Of a stretch of DNA of 64,000 nt, positions 26,692 to 36,079 are shown piece by piece; the first letter of the stretch is position 1, and every line of letters begins with the position of its first letter. Location of the stretch: NCBI GenBank assembly GCA_934444735.1, contig CAKSDE010000003.1, positions 129,752 to 193,751 of the forward strand. Direction: 5' to 3'. Under the pieces are notes generated by a model. It saw only the letters and a list, made by a program, of their open reading frames with translations. It was not told the origin of the DNA and did no database searches. This DNA is from an uncultured Clostridia bacterium. Its GTDB lineage: Bacteria; Bacillota; Clostridia; UBA1381. The translations under genes and the position numbers were made by a program.

Positions 26692-29649
26692 TTACTTTCC
26701 GAACTCGCCGTTTATCACAAATACCGTTGTAAAATATCCGTTCTCTGTTATGGTGAGCATCTTTGAACATTCGTTAAAATACTCACTGTACGGCTTCACA
26801 TCGTCAAGCGTTCCAACTTTTGCGGTAACATTCTTTTTATCAAAATTAACCAAGACTTTCGTCGAAGAACCTCTCATCGGCACAAACGTCTTAAAATACT
26901 TACCGCCGCCGAGATTTTCGTCATACGGTTCAGCCGTCAGATCCTGTGTTGTAACAGTCGAAATATTATTATCAACCGAATATACAAATCCGTACATAAC
27001 GCGGTATGACGAATACGCATCGGTCACACTTCCCGAAATCGTTCCGTTTGAATCGTTAAACACAAACGGGTTGTATCTGCCGCTGTCGGTAAGAGTGCTG
27101 TCTATAACTCCGACAGAACCTGCAATACCGCCCTTTGCTCCGCCCTTTGCTCCAAAATACGGATTTTCCATATCGGCACGCCACAAAAGCTCTATTGCAT
27201 TCGGATATATCTCTTCGCTGTCATAGGTATAGCGTATTATATCCCCTGCCTTTATTTTATAATATACCGGCTTTGGATTTTTCTCCACATTCATACTGAG
27301 AGTATCGGTCGCCATAAGCGCCGGATTTACTTTATTGCCTTCTCTGTCCTCGCCGGCATCATCTTTAGCATACAGAGTCATTTCGCTGACATTTGCCCCA
27401 ACCTTGTATCCGTTGGTTTTATATCCAGAAAGCTTTATTGCCGGCTCATCGTCGGGATCAAGTTCATAACTCACATCGGAAACAATAAAGAAACTGTGAT
27501 ATGACGCACCGAAATTCATGGTTTTTACAACATCTTTTTTCATAACAAGATATTCTGCAAGATTTCCGTTTTTGTTTGTGCCGTAGCTCTTAAAATCATA
27601 GTCTGCCTGCGACTGCAAAATATCTCTGTTTGTGCAGCTGTATTTACTCTCATCTGTTGTTTCTTCTATGGGGGTTGTAAATACCTTCGTATCATTTCCC
27701 GTCCATGTGTAATCCTTAAAATAACCGAATCCGTCCGGTTTATATTTGACCTTTTCTCCGTTTGAATCATATACCAGCTGGAGTCTGTTTTCTCCGCCGC
27801 GGTGTAAAAGGGGCAGCTCAACCAACTCAACCATACCGTCATCATTGAGCCGATACCCTATGATTCCGCTCTCATAGCTCCGCATTTTCTTATAAAAATC
27901 ATTGCTCTTAAGCCTTACATATTTTGCGGAATCTTCTGTGTCGGAATCTCCGAATTTCACCTTTTCCGCCGCCTGATAGCGCGCTGTTCCGCCCTCTGTA
28001 TTCAGAATTTTCAGCCAAACGGTTTCATCTCCCAGTTCATCGTCGCTCGTTACTCTTAAAAGATAGCCAACCTTTAATTTATAGCTGCTTTCTTTATCTG
28101 CCCAGGCAACCTTTCCAAAGCTGTTTAAATACAGATTGACAGTTATATTTATAACAAGTGCCGTTTTATCGGCAGCACTTTGATATGCACCGTCAATATA
28201 GTATGTATTTTCTCCGTCCGAAACATATTCGCCCAATCTGTCGTCCTCGCCGGTTTCTTTCACCGCAAAATTTGCAATCTTTTCCTCTCCCGCAATAATT
28301 TTTACAACATCGCCCGACTGAGCCACGTCCAAAATCATGCCGACTTTCAGATCGGAAAACTCAAGCTTTTTGCCGTCTCGGTCAAAAATTCCCAGCGTTT
28401 CCTCTTCATATGCCTTTTCAAGATTTATACTTCTCGGCACCGTCCCGTCTTTGCTGTACGCTTTATTGTAAATAATCTTATCTCCCGAATCCACAAAGCT
28501 TGCGTACATCGATACATACTTATCGATAATTACCGTTTCATAATCATTTCCGCTCGGTGCAATCACTCTGACAGTACCGTCATCGAAAAGAAAATCACTC
28601 TCGGAAAAGCTCTTTTTAGCCATACCGTTATAAATCATCTTGACGTTTTTGGCAAGCGTCACATTTTTATCGCTGCGCCCCTGCGCATAATTCAGACGTC
28701 CGTCTTTAAAATAATTCACATCGGACGCGTCGATTTCTATAACGTTATTCTTATTTGTCGGCATAACGTAAATTACATCATTTTCATTTGCGTCCGCAAC
28801 AGAATAGAAAGCTTTTACGTTATAGCCTATATATTCTCTTGCTAAAACCGCATTATCGCCGCGATTTCCGAGAGTTTTTGTACCGCATACAATAAAGTTC
28901 TTCCCTACGTCCGACTTACCGTACAAAGATGTCACGCCGTTATCCGTTATTACACCCTTTACATAATCGATTTCAACAATTCCCGTCAGAAAGGTTTCTT
29001 TTTCACTCGTGCTTATTCCTGCGCCGTCTGTACCAAAGCTCGGTTTCATCAGCTTTACATCAAACGCATTATATATAAGCCTTGCCGCCTCACCGACGGT
29101 CATTTCCTTTTCCCGTATGCTCTCCTCCATATTGATTATCCCGTTATCCTGTGCAACCTTTGCATATCCCGCCGGATATCCGCCGTTTATGTCACACATA
29201 GTCTTATAGCCCATCATATCAAGAAGAGTCTTTATTATTTCTGTATTTTTAACTGTTCTGTCCGGTGCAAAAATTCCGTCTCCCACACCGTTCATTATTC
29301 CGGCATTTGCCAGATTTAAAACCGCATCGGCATACTCGTTATGCGGATCAATATCATCAAATCTGTAGGTTACATTTTCTTTCTCGATAAGATTTACGTC
29401 TAAAGCCATATCACCGAAAAAATTATCCTCCCATGAAGTGTCTGCCTCTTTTTTATCGGAGAAGGTTTTCATGCTGTATATAATCTGAGCAAACTCTGCT
29501 CTTGAAAGAAGCTCATTCGCATCTTTTTTCACAAAGCCCATATTACTCAGGACATCATATCCTTCTCCGGTCGTATTTTCCGCGGCAAGTGCACTTACTG
29601 AAAATGCCATACAAACCGAAATCAGCAAGCTTGTTAATCTTTTAATCAT
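26692..29649 (-). CDS. Large SLH-domain cell-surface protein
   Basis: A 985-residue protein with a signal peptide (cleavage near ALA, about 22). SLH repeats cover about residues 30-185 (RFDDIDPHNEYADAVLNLA, GIMNGVGDGIFAPDRTVKN), giving attachment to wall polysaccharide at the N-terminus. The remaining 800 residues are beta-rich repeats with G-x-V-x-x-I-D starts, homologous in layout to the 856-residue protein at 7547-10117. No catalytic motif is visible. It may be the wall anchor or scaffold of the operon. It follows the previous stop by 1 nt and ends the operon. The ribosome site is weak (GGGGGTAAG), so translation probably depends on coupling. Confidence 0.85.
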   Translation of the reverse strand: MIKRLTSLLISVCMAFSVSALAAENTTGEGYDVLSNMGFVKKDANELLSRAEFAQIIYSMKTFSDKKEADTSWEDNFFGDMALDVNLIEKENVTYRFDDIDPHNEYADAVLNLANAGIMNGVGDGIFAPDRTVKNTEIIKTLLDMMGYKTMCDINGGYPAGYAKVAQDNGIINMEESIREKEMTVGEAARLIYNAFDVKLMKPSFGTDGAGISTSEKETFLTGIVEIDYVKGVITDNGVTSLYGKSDVGKNFIVCGTKTLGNRGDNAVLAREYIGYNVKAFYSVADANENDVIYVMPTNKNNVIEIDASDVNYFKDGRLNYAQGRSDKNVTLAKNVKMIYNGMAKKSFSESDFLFDDGTVRVIAPSGNDYETVIIDKYVSMYASFVDSGDKIIYNKAYSKDGTVPRSINLEKAYEEETLGIFDRDGKKLEFSDLKVGMILDVAQSGDVVKIIAGEEKIANFAVKETGEDDRLGEYVSDGENTYYIDGAYQSAADKTALVINITVNLYLNSFGKVAWADKESSYKLKVGYLLRVTSDDELGDETVWLKILNTEGGTARYQAAEKVKFGDSDTEDSAKYVRLKSNDFYKKMRSYESGIIGYRLNDDGMVELVELPLLHRGGENRLQLVYDSNGEKVKYKPDGFGYFKDYTWTGNDTKVFTTPIEETTDESKYSCTNRDILQSQADYDFKSYGTNKNGNLAEYLVMKKDVVKTMNFGASYHSFFIVSDVSYELDPDDEPAIKLSGYKTNGYKVGANVSEMTLYAKDDAGEDREGNKVNPALMATDTLSMNVEKNPKPVYYKIKAGDIIRYTYDSEEIYPNAIELLWRADMENPYFGAKGGAKGGIAGSVGVIDSTLTDSGRYNPFVFNDSNGTISGSVTDAYSSYRVMYGFVYSVDNNISTVTTQDLTAEPYDENLGGGKYFKTFVPMRGSSTKVLVNFDKKNVTAKVGTLDDVKPYSEYFNECSKMLTITENGYFTTVFVINGEFGK

Positions 29650-29650
29650 A

Positions 29651-31372
29651 TTATCTTACCCCCTTAATCAGTTCATATATGATTTTCGCCGCCTGTGCAC
29701 GTGTGCAGTTGTTTTTGGGGCGGAATGTATTATTTGAAAATCCGTTTATAAATCCGCTCTCGCTCAAAGCCTTTACCGCACTCTTTGCATATTCCGAAAT
29801 TTCATCGAAATCATCAAAGCTTACATCTTTTTTGGATTCTAAACTTACTTTGGCAAAATCCGCCGCATTTTTAATCATAACAGCCATGTCCTGACGTGAA
29901 ATATTTCTCCCCACTCCGAACATATCGCTTGAGATACCGTTTACCAATCCCAGCCTTTTTGCGGTATTTACATACTTTTCATACCAGCTGCCCGGCAAAA
30001 CATCGACAAAGCCCTCGGAACTGTCGCTTATTTCAATTTCAAAAGCCTTCATAATCATAACGGCAAACTGTTCTCTTGTAACATACGATTCGGGGGCAAA
30101 ACGTTTTTCGCCCACACCGTTTATAATCTTCTTGTCGTACAAATACATTATTGCCTCTTTTGCCCACTCGGAGTTATTAAGATCGGTGAATATCTCATCT
30201 TTTTGTGTACTGCCGCCTATAATTACCGTCTGTGAATCACTTTTAGATGAGCTATAACTACCACCGCCCGTGCCTTTATTCCCTGTATTTCCGGTATTAG
30301 TTTTGGCATTTTGTGCCGCATTTTCGATAACAGTCTCCAACTGTGCGATAGTATCAAAGGATTTCGACATAATTTCATCTGCTGCCCTTGAGCGTTCGCT
30401 GTCCGAAGTAAGCGCAAGATATTTCGGAATATTCAGTCCGCACGCCTTTGCGTTTTCCTTAGTCAAAAGCGCTTCAACATGACCGTTTCCGCTATCCTTA
30501 TGATTCTTTATGCCGTACAAAACCACATTTTGATGAAAACCCTTTGCAAGCTCATCGGCATTTTTGAAATTCTTCTTCATAAGTGCCGCAATAACTTTAT
30601 TCTTACCGTCCTCATTTAATATATTTTCGTATCCGTTTTTGTATAAATCCACACCGTCTTTATCATATTCCGAAAAATTTAGAATGCCAGTATTGATAAA
30701 CACAGTACCGTTTGATATAAACTGTGAAAGTCCCTCGTTATATGCCTCGGTAAGCATCAGGCTTTTTAAAAGCTTTGTACTCTTTGCCGTATCCTCCCCA
30801 TCAAGTGCTTGTCTGTTTTGGTATATCAGATTTGCAAACGCTTTTTTATCTATAGCGTCATATACCTCGCCCTCTACGGAAAGATTCTTTTGAATATCCG
30901 AAAGCTTTTCATAGACTGCGTCCGCACTCTCCGATTCTTTTATCATTTTCACGCAGGCTTTTCTGTCGTCAATACTTGCAAAATATACAGGCTCCGTCGT
31001 CTGAGCTGATGAAAATGCCTCTCCGCCGACATAGCAGGTATACTCTCCCGAATCGTTCACGCCGTCCAAATAAATCGGCACTTCTATCCTGAAATACCCA
31101 TTCTCTCCCGACACTACCGAATCCTGATACTGGAGATATTCGTTCCCCAATACCTTTTGGCTGTTATTCATATCATAACCGGGATTCAGGATCATAATAT
31201 TGACATTTTCTCCCTTTTTCCCCGATGGAACATACCCTTCCACACAAAAGGCATATTCGCCGTTTAAAATGCTCTCGTAAAATTTAACACTCTCGTCTGC
31301 CTCGGCTGCAAACCCAAATGCCAAAGCTCCGATAGCACAGCACAATGCTGTCCTTTTAAATTTAACTGTCAT
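29651..31372 (-). CDS. Secreted protein with three C-terminal SLH domains
   Basis: A 573-residue protein. A signal peptide is followed by a beta-sandwich-like region (about 30-125, GYVPSGKKGENVNIMILNPG), an alpha-helical region (about 130-355), a Gly/Ser/Thr linker (about 362-390), and three SLH repeats (about 395-573) containing WAKEAIMYLYDKKIINGVG, WYEKYVNTAKRLGLVNG and YAKSAVKALSESGFINGFS. The SLH set anchors the protein to the S-layer or wall; the N-terminal function is unknown. The start overlaps the previous stop as ATGA. Confidence 0.85.
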   Translation of the reverse strand: MTVKFKRTALCCAIGALAFGFAAEADESVKFYESILNGEYAFCVEGYVPSGKKGENVNIMILNPGYDMNNSQKVLGNEYLQYQDSVVSGENGYFRIEVPIYLDGVNDSGEYTCYVGGEAFSSAQTTEPVYFASIDDRKACVKMIKESESADAVYEKLSDIQKNLSVEGEVYDAIDKKAFANLIYQNRQALDGEDTAKSTKLLKSLMLTEAYNEGLSQFISNGTVFINTGILNFSEYDKDGVDLYKNGYENILNEDGKNKVIAALMKKNFKNADELAKGFHQNVVLYGIKNHKDSGNGHVEALLTKENAKACGLNIPKYLALTSDSERSRAADEIMSKSFDTIAQLETVIENAAQNAKTNTGNTGNKGTGGGSYSSSKSDSQTVIIGGSTQKDEIFTDLNNSEWAKEAIMYLYDKKIINGVGEKRFAPESYVTREQFAVMIMKAFEIEISDSSEGFVDVLPGSWYEKYVNTAKRLGLVNGISSDMFGVGRNISRQDMAVMIKNAADFAKVSLESKKDVSFDDFDEISEYAKSAVKALSESGFINGFSNNTFRPKNNCTRAQAAKIIYELIKGVR

Positions 31373-32313
31373 AATCCCAATCCTTTCTCTGTGATGTCAG
31401 TATAATCGGAAAATTCCTTCTCCGAAATCACGACCACGCCGCGTGCGTCCCAATACACCTTTTTCCCCAGTGCTTCGGCAAGCGCTCTTGCCGGAATCAT
31501 CGTCCTCGAATCCTCAATATACGGTGCGCTGTCAAATTCTTTCTTTTCTCCGTTTTGCAGATATTCGCATCTGCCGATATAAAATGAAATCTCGTTTTCG
31601 CCGTATTTTATATCAACTCTCTTTTCCTCTTCATTCCAGCTCACGTCCGCACCCATCTTCTCCGAAACAAATCTTACCGGAATCATTGTTCTTGAATCCT
31701 TTATTACCGCTTTGCCCATGTCCATCGGTACTCTGTTTCCGTTTACAAGCGCATTTTCGGCATTGATCTTAAGAACAATTCCTTCCTCGCCGCCAAGATA
31801 ATTCAAAAACGCTTCTTTTGTAGTCCTTACGAGCCTGAATGCACACGCGCTCGCATTCCCCTCACCGCTTGCCGTAATCTCCAGATCGAACACCAAGTCG
31901 GACGTGTTGCACACTCCGAGATACTGCCAGCCCGACTCGCCCTCCGAGCAGTCCATAATACTTGTACCGCTCGACGAGCCTGTTGCAAACCATGCAACGC
32001 TTACATTCTTATCTCCGTTTTCAACCACATTTTTCCAAACGTATACTTCATAATATCCGTTATCTCCCGGGCGCACACCGCTCCATTTTGCACTTGCTCC
32101 CGCATCTTGTGCGGTTCTTTTTTCATGATCCGAAAAGCCGCAGCCGTCAGCGGTCCATGCTCCCGTTTCACTATACTCCGAATTGCCGACATACCAAATC
32201 AAGCCGTCCTCCGAAATAACGGTCGTATTGCTCTCGTCGGGAATATCCCAAGCAAAAGCTTGTGGAAAAGACAGGCAAAAAATTATAATCACGCTTAATA
32301 TTGTTTTCTTCAT
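31369..32313 (-). CDS. Secreted protein: golvesin-like beta domain plus copper-amine-oxidase-N domain
   Basis: A 314-residue protein with signal peptide (cleavage after AFA, about 21). Residues about 30-170 form a beta-sandwich with GYYEVYVWKNV and WQYLGVC patterns like golvesin C-terminal or xanthan-lyase-associated domains. Residues about 185-300 are a copper amine oxidase N-terminal-like module (MIPVRFVSEKMGADVSW, MIPARALAEALGKKVYW). No oxidase domain follows, so a binding or surface role is inferred. RBS AAAAGGAG precedes the ATG; its stop overlaps the next start. Confidence 0.75.
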   Translation of the reverse strand: MKKTILSVIIIFCLSFPQAFAWDIPDESNTTVISEDGLIWYVGNSEYSETGAWTADGCGFSDHEKRTAQDAGASAKWSGVRPGDNGYYEVYVWKNVVENGDKNVSVAWFATGSSSGTSIMDCSEGESGWQYLGVCNTSDLVFDLEITASGEGNASACAFRLVRTTKEAFLNYLGGEEGIVLKINAENALVNGNRVPMDMGKAVIKDSRTMIPVRFVSEKMGADVSWNEEEKRVDIKYGENEISFYIGRCEYLQNGEKKEFDSAPYIEDSRTMIPARALAEALGKKVYWDARGVVVISEKEFSDYTDITEKGLGL

Positions 32314-32334
32314 TTTCTTTCCTCTCCTTTTCCG

Positions 32335-35300
32335 TTATTTTTGAAATTCCATTCCCGATTTATTCAAATCATAGAAGTTTACGCGTGTCGATTTGAATTT
32401 TGAATACGGATCGGTATAATCGATAATCTTATTGCCGTCCGCATAGAGCATTACTCTCATGCCCCTCATTGTCGGATATGCTCCGATTACAAGATTTGCA
32501 AATTCACCGTCTTTAATATACGTGTTCGTGACCTTTGCAAGTATTGACGAAGAGCCTTCGGAAACTCTCTTTAAGATAATCTTATCCGCACTCACATAAA
32601 ATCTGTATCCTTCTTTATCATCTTCATCGGCACGGAGTGCAAAGCCTTGTCCCTCTCCCGAAAGATTAAACTTAACCTTAAGGTTCAGCACCTCATTCCC
32701 CGCAAATCCTCCTGCGGAAATGAGTGAGCTTTCAGCGCTCGTCTCCGTTTTATATGATGCCGCGGTATCATTTTTCTCCAATACCGCCGAAACCGTCTTT
32801 ATATCGTCCGATTTAAACAGCTTATCAAATCCGTCCGCTTTTTGCGGTTCAACAGCTGTAAGCTTTCCTGTGACAACGCTTGCATCAAAGCTCATATCGG
32901 TATCGTCGCTTTTGGCAACCTCTATATAATCTGTAACATGCTCCGCTGCATACATACGGTTATAAATCTGGAAATGTCCGGGTTCTGTTATAACTCCGTC
33001 ACTGTCAAGCTCATTTAAAACGGTCTTGCCGTCCACTCTTAAAATAACTCTTATTCCGTCCTCGGTATCGAGCGCACCGACCTCATATTCATGCCACTGC
33101 TCATTTTTCACGAAATCATTCTTGATTTCTTTTAACATACCGCCGCCGCTGTTATATCTCTGGAACTCTATCACATCTTCTTTTATGATAATCATATACC
33201 CGACACCGCCGACGCCGTACGCCATGCCCGGTGTCTGCTGTCTTAATCCGAAGCCCGTCCATTCGCCTCCAAATTTCGCCTTCATCTTAAATTTCAGCAA
33301 TTGATACCCGGGGAGCTCCGCCGCCTCGTAATATCCGAACTCCGTTCCCTCGATATGCATAATACCGTCTTTGTATGTCGGAGTGCCGGCATACCAGCCG
33401 TCCTGATTTTCAAGCCAGCTCTCTATTGAAAGATAGCCGATATTTCTCGATGCCGTTGCTTTCTTTCTTGCGGCAATCAGCTTTTCCGTCATATCGTCAA
33501 CAGCGTCTTGCTTGATAAATCTTGAATCGTTAACCGTCTGCGCCTCGTCAATCGCACTTTTAAATTCATCAATCGCGCTTTGAGTACATTGCCCCATTGC
33601 CTCTCCTACCGAAAGCTCCGACAATACCTCATTCGCCTTTTTGATTTCCTCCGCAATTACAATTTTCTCGCTTTCTTCATATTTTGCGGTTCTTAGTCTG
33701 TACGGACTTCCCGTCGATTGCTTATCCGGAAGATTTTCCTTTGAAATATCAATCCCCGTAACCGTCCAATAGTACGTTTTCAAGCCCTCCTCAAGCTTAT
33801 CGGTAGAATAATAGTTATATCCGACAATCTCGTCCGCAACAACATTTTTCATGTCCTTATCGGTTGCGATAACGATTCTGTATTTATCGTATATATCACT
33901 TTTTGTCCATTTAAATTCCGTCTTTGCGGAATTTATATTATCCGCGCCGTTTTGCGGATAAAGCTTTACAATATCTCTGTCCAAAAGCTTTTTCGCCTTT
34001 TCGAGCATATCTTCCGAAACACCCATTTCATCAAGCTTTATATTACTCAAGCCCGGGTGTGTCTTTAAAATTTCGCTGTTCTCTTTTATTTCAAAGTTCC
34101 CGTGCGCCTCATCGACAAAATCATCGAATTTATCTGTCGAATAATTGTTTCTGTCCTCATTTGCCAAAACCTTATCTCCCGTATATTCGGGGATTTCGTA
34201 AATCGATCTTACAAACAAATTATCCACAACATGGTTATCGTGCGCCATATGCTCGGATTCCCTCAAATTTGCAATTTTCGGGAACCGCTCAAGATAAATC
34301 GGGTACTTTTTAACCCACTCGTCACACGAATCAAAAAGTTCTGCCCACTGACCTTTTGCGCCGGATATTCTAACTCCGACATCATTATCAATAAAGATGT
34401 TATCATGAATTTCGGCGTCATTTCCCGTATTCATGAATACACCTCTTGACATTCCGCAAAAGATGTTATTATGTATATACCACTCACTCAGACGGTCGTC
34501 CATATAAACACCGCAGGCAATCTCACCGATGCTCTTATCCAGCGATTTTACATGGTGAATGTAATTGTTTGAAATGTCCACTCCGCGCTGATAGAGGTTT
34601 CTTCCTGCATAGATTGCTCCCGAGTCATGCACCTCTTTACATGAATCAAAAAGCTCGTTATTATATATCTTATGCAGACTTCCTCCGCCTGTTATAAGGT
34701 GCGAACCTGCATTGTGCATCGTACAGTTCTTTACAGTTATTCCGACTCCCAAAAATCTCACTGCCGGAACATAGCCCACAATCTCTGTACCCACACCCGA
34801 AAAATAGCAGTTTTCGATTATATTGCCCGATTCGGTCAAGGTCGGCTCATCTCCGCCCTGCAAGTCGATTGTGGTAAATCCGATATTATTGAATATCGAA
34901 TTTTTTATAACTATATTATATGAATTTGGAGTTTTCTGGTACTGTCTGTACAGATCCACATAATCTCTTATCCCCATGCCCTCAATATCTCTGAATGTGC
35001 AGTTATCAAAGGTTATATCTGTACATGACGGCAGCTGAACCGCGTCATATCTCGACTGCGCAAATTCCAGTCCCTCAAAGTTCACATAATGCACATCACT
35101 TAATTTCAGCATAACCGAAGAAAGCGTTGATATTTCAAGCACCTCATCGGAAATGCGGTTCTGCGGATAATAATATAAAAGCATAGAATCCGGGTCTATG
35201 TACCACTCGCCCGGCATATCTATTTCCTCCAAAAGATTATACACAAAATATCTTCTGTTTGCACCACTTATCGAACCATCGAGATTCATCGTAAGCGTTC

Positions 35301-36060
35301 TGTCTTTCGTGTTTATCTTCGTCACTATCTGTCTTTCAAAATTGTAATCATTTTTAAAATATCCGCCGACACGCGCATCTTTTGCCTCGCCCCATCGGGT
35401 AACGTTATATTCCGCTGTCTGGAAGGTCTTTGATGCCGCATTGGTAATCTTTTTTATCGTCGTATATCCCGAATTCGGGAATCGCGCCAGGGTTTGTGCA
35501 CGGTCGTCAAGATAAAGCTGATGATAACCCGTCACGGCTTTTGCGCCGCTTCTGTAATACGGCACCTCGCCTACCATTTTTATCCCCTGCGTCTTTAAGT
35601 CCATCACACCGACATGATCCCGTGAATTTTCGGGGAGTCTTTTTAAGATTGCGGGGTCTGTCACTTTCTTAAAAGCCTTCGTATCCAGAACCTTTGAGCC
35701 TTTGAATATAACCCGTTCATTTTCCGCCGCTTTATATGTTATCGGCGCGTCCTCCGTTCCGCTGTCCTTTGAATCAAAATTTACGGTATCGGAAAGTCTG
35801 TATGTACCCTCATGAAAAATTATATTTATCGGCTTTTTCTGATCTGCACGAATCGCTCTTGCAAGCTTTCTTGCCTTGTCAAACGTAGCAACAGGCGCAT
35901 TCTCATCTCCGCTTTTTGCATCATTTCCGTTGGGGGAAACGTGAATCTCTATCACATCACCCGATGTCTTGTTCTCAGTTTCCTGCGCAGCTGCGCAAAC
36001 GGCATATGCCGTTTGCGCAAATATAATCGCAGATAAAATAATTGCTGTAAATTTTTTCAT
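32335..36060 (-). CDS. Secreted beta-helix protein with FN3-like and two laminin-G-like domains, GH141-like
   Basis: A 1241-residue protein. A signal peptide (cleavage near AYA, 20) is followed by a parallel beta-helix (about 36-690) that begins IHVSPNGNDAKSGDENAPVAT and contains TLARFPNSGY, DSGAIYAGRN and GVYMDDRLS, matching the paralogues. Then come an FN3-like domain (about 705-790), a FIVAR-like helical segment (about 800-870), and two jelly-roll domains (about 880-1060 and 1100-1241; GFGLRQQ, GFALRADED) like DUF1080/laminin-G folds. It is a probable polysaccharide-cleaving enzyme with binding domains. The upstream gene ends 19 nt before its start. RBS TAGGA is modest. Confidence 0.82.
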   Translation of the reverse strand: MKKFTAIILSAIIFAQTAYAVCAAAQETENKTSGDVIEIHVSPNGNDAKSGDENAPVATFDKARKLARAIRADQKKPINIIFHEGTYRLSDTVNFDSKDSGTEDAPITYKAAENERVIFKGSKVLDTKAFKKVTDPAILKRLPENSRDHVGVMDLKTQGIKMVGEVPYYRSGAKAVTGYHQLYLDDRAQTLARFPNSGYTTIKKITNAASKTFQTAEYNVTRWGEAKDARVGGYFKNDYNFERQIVTKINTKDRTLTMNLDGSISGANRRYFVYNLLEEIDMPGEWYIDPDSMLLYYYPQNRISDEVLEISTLSSVMLKLSDVHYVNFEGLEFAQSRYDAVQLPSCTDITFDNCTFRDIEGMGIRDYVDLYRQYQKTPNSYNIVIKNSIFNNIGFTTIDLQGGDEPTLTESGNIIENCYFSGVGTEIVGYVPAVRFLGVGITVKNCTMHNAGSHLITGGGSLHKIYNNELFDSCKEVHDSGAIYAGRNLYQRGVDISNNYIHHVKSLDKSIGEIACGVYMDDRLSEWYIHNNIFCGMSRGVFMNTGNDAEIHDNIFIDNDVGVRISGAKGQWAELFDSCDEWVKKYPIYLERFPKIANLRESEHMAHDNHVVDNLFVRSIYEIPEYTGDKVLANEDRNNYSTDKFDDFVDEAHGNFEIKENSEILKTHPGLSNIKLDEMGVSEDMLEKAKKLLDRDIVKLYPQNGADNINSAKTEFKWTKSDIYDKYRIVIATDKDMKNVVADEIVGYNYYSTDKLEEGLKTYYWTVTGIDISKENLPDKQSTGSPYRLRTAKYEESEKIVIAEEIKKANEVLSELSVGEAMGQCTQSAIDEFKSAIDEAQTVNDSRFIKQDAVDDMTEKLIAARKKATASRNIGYLSIESWLENQDGWYAGTPTYKDGIMHIEGTEFGYYEAAELPGYQLLKFKMKAKFGGEWTGFGLRQQTPGMAYGVGGVGYMIIIKEDVIEFQRYNSGGGMLKEIKNDFVKNEQWHEYEVGALDTEDGIRVILRVDGKTVLNELDSDGVITEPGHFQIYNRMYAAEHVTDYIEVAKSDDTDMSFDASVVTGKLTAVEPQKADGFDKLFKSDDIKTVSAVLEKNDTAASYKTETSAESSLISAGGFAGNEVLNLKVKFNLSGEGQGFALRADEDDKEGYRFYVSADKIILKRVSEGSSSILAKVTNTYIKDGEFANLVIGAYPTMRGMRVMLYADGNKIIDYTDPYSKFKSTRVNFYDLNKSGMEFQK

Positions 36061-36079
36061 CTTTTCAATTCCTATATTA

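Noticed and set aside
29990..30420. CRISPR or tandem DNA repeats in the Gly/Ser linker and SLH regions
   Set aside because: The similarity is between protein repeats; there are no regularly spaced identical DNA repeats anywhere in the window.
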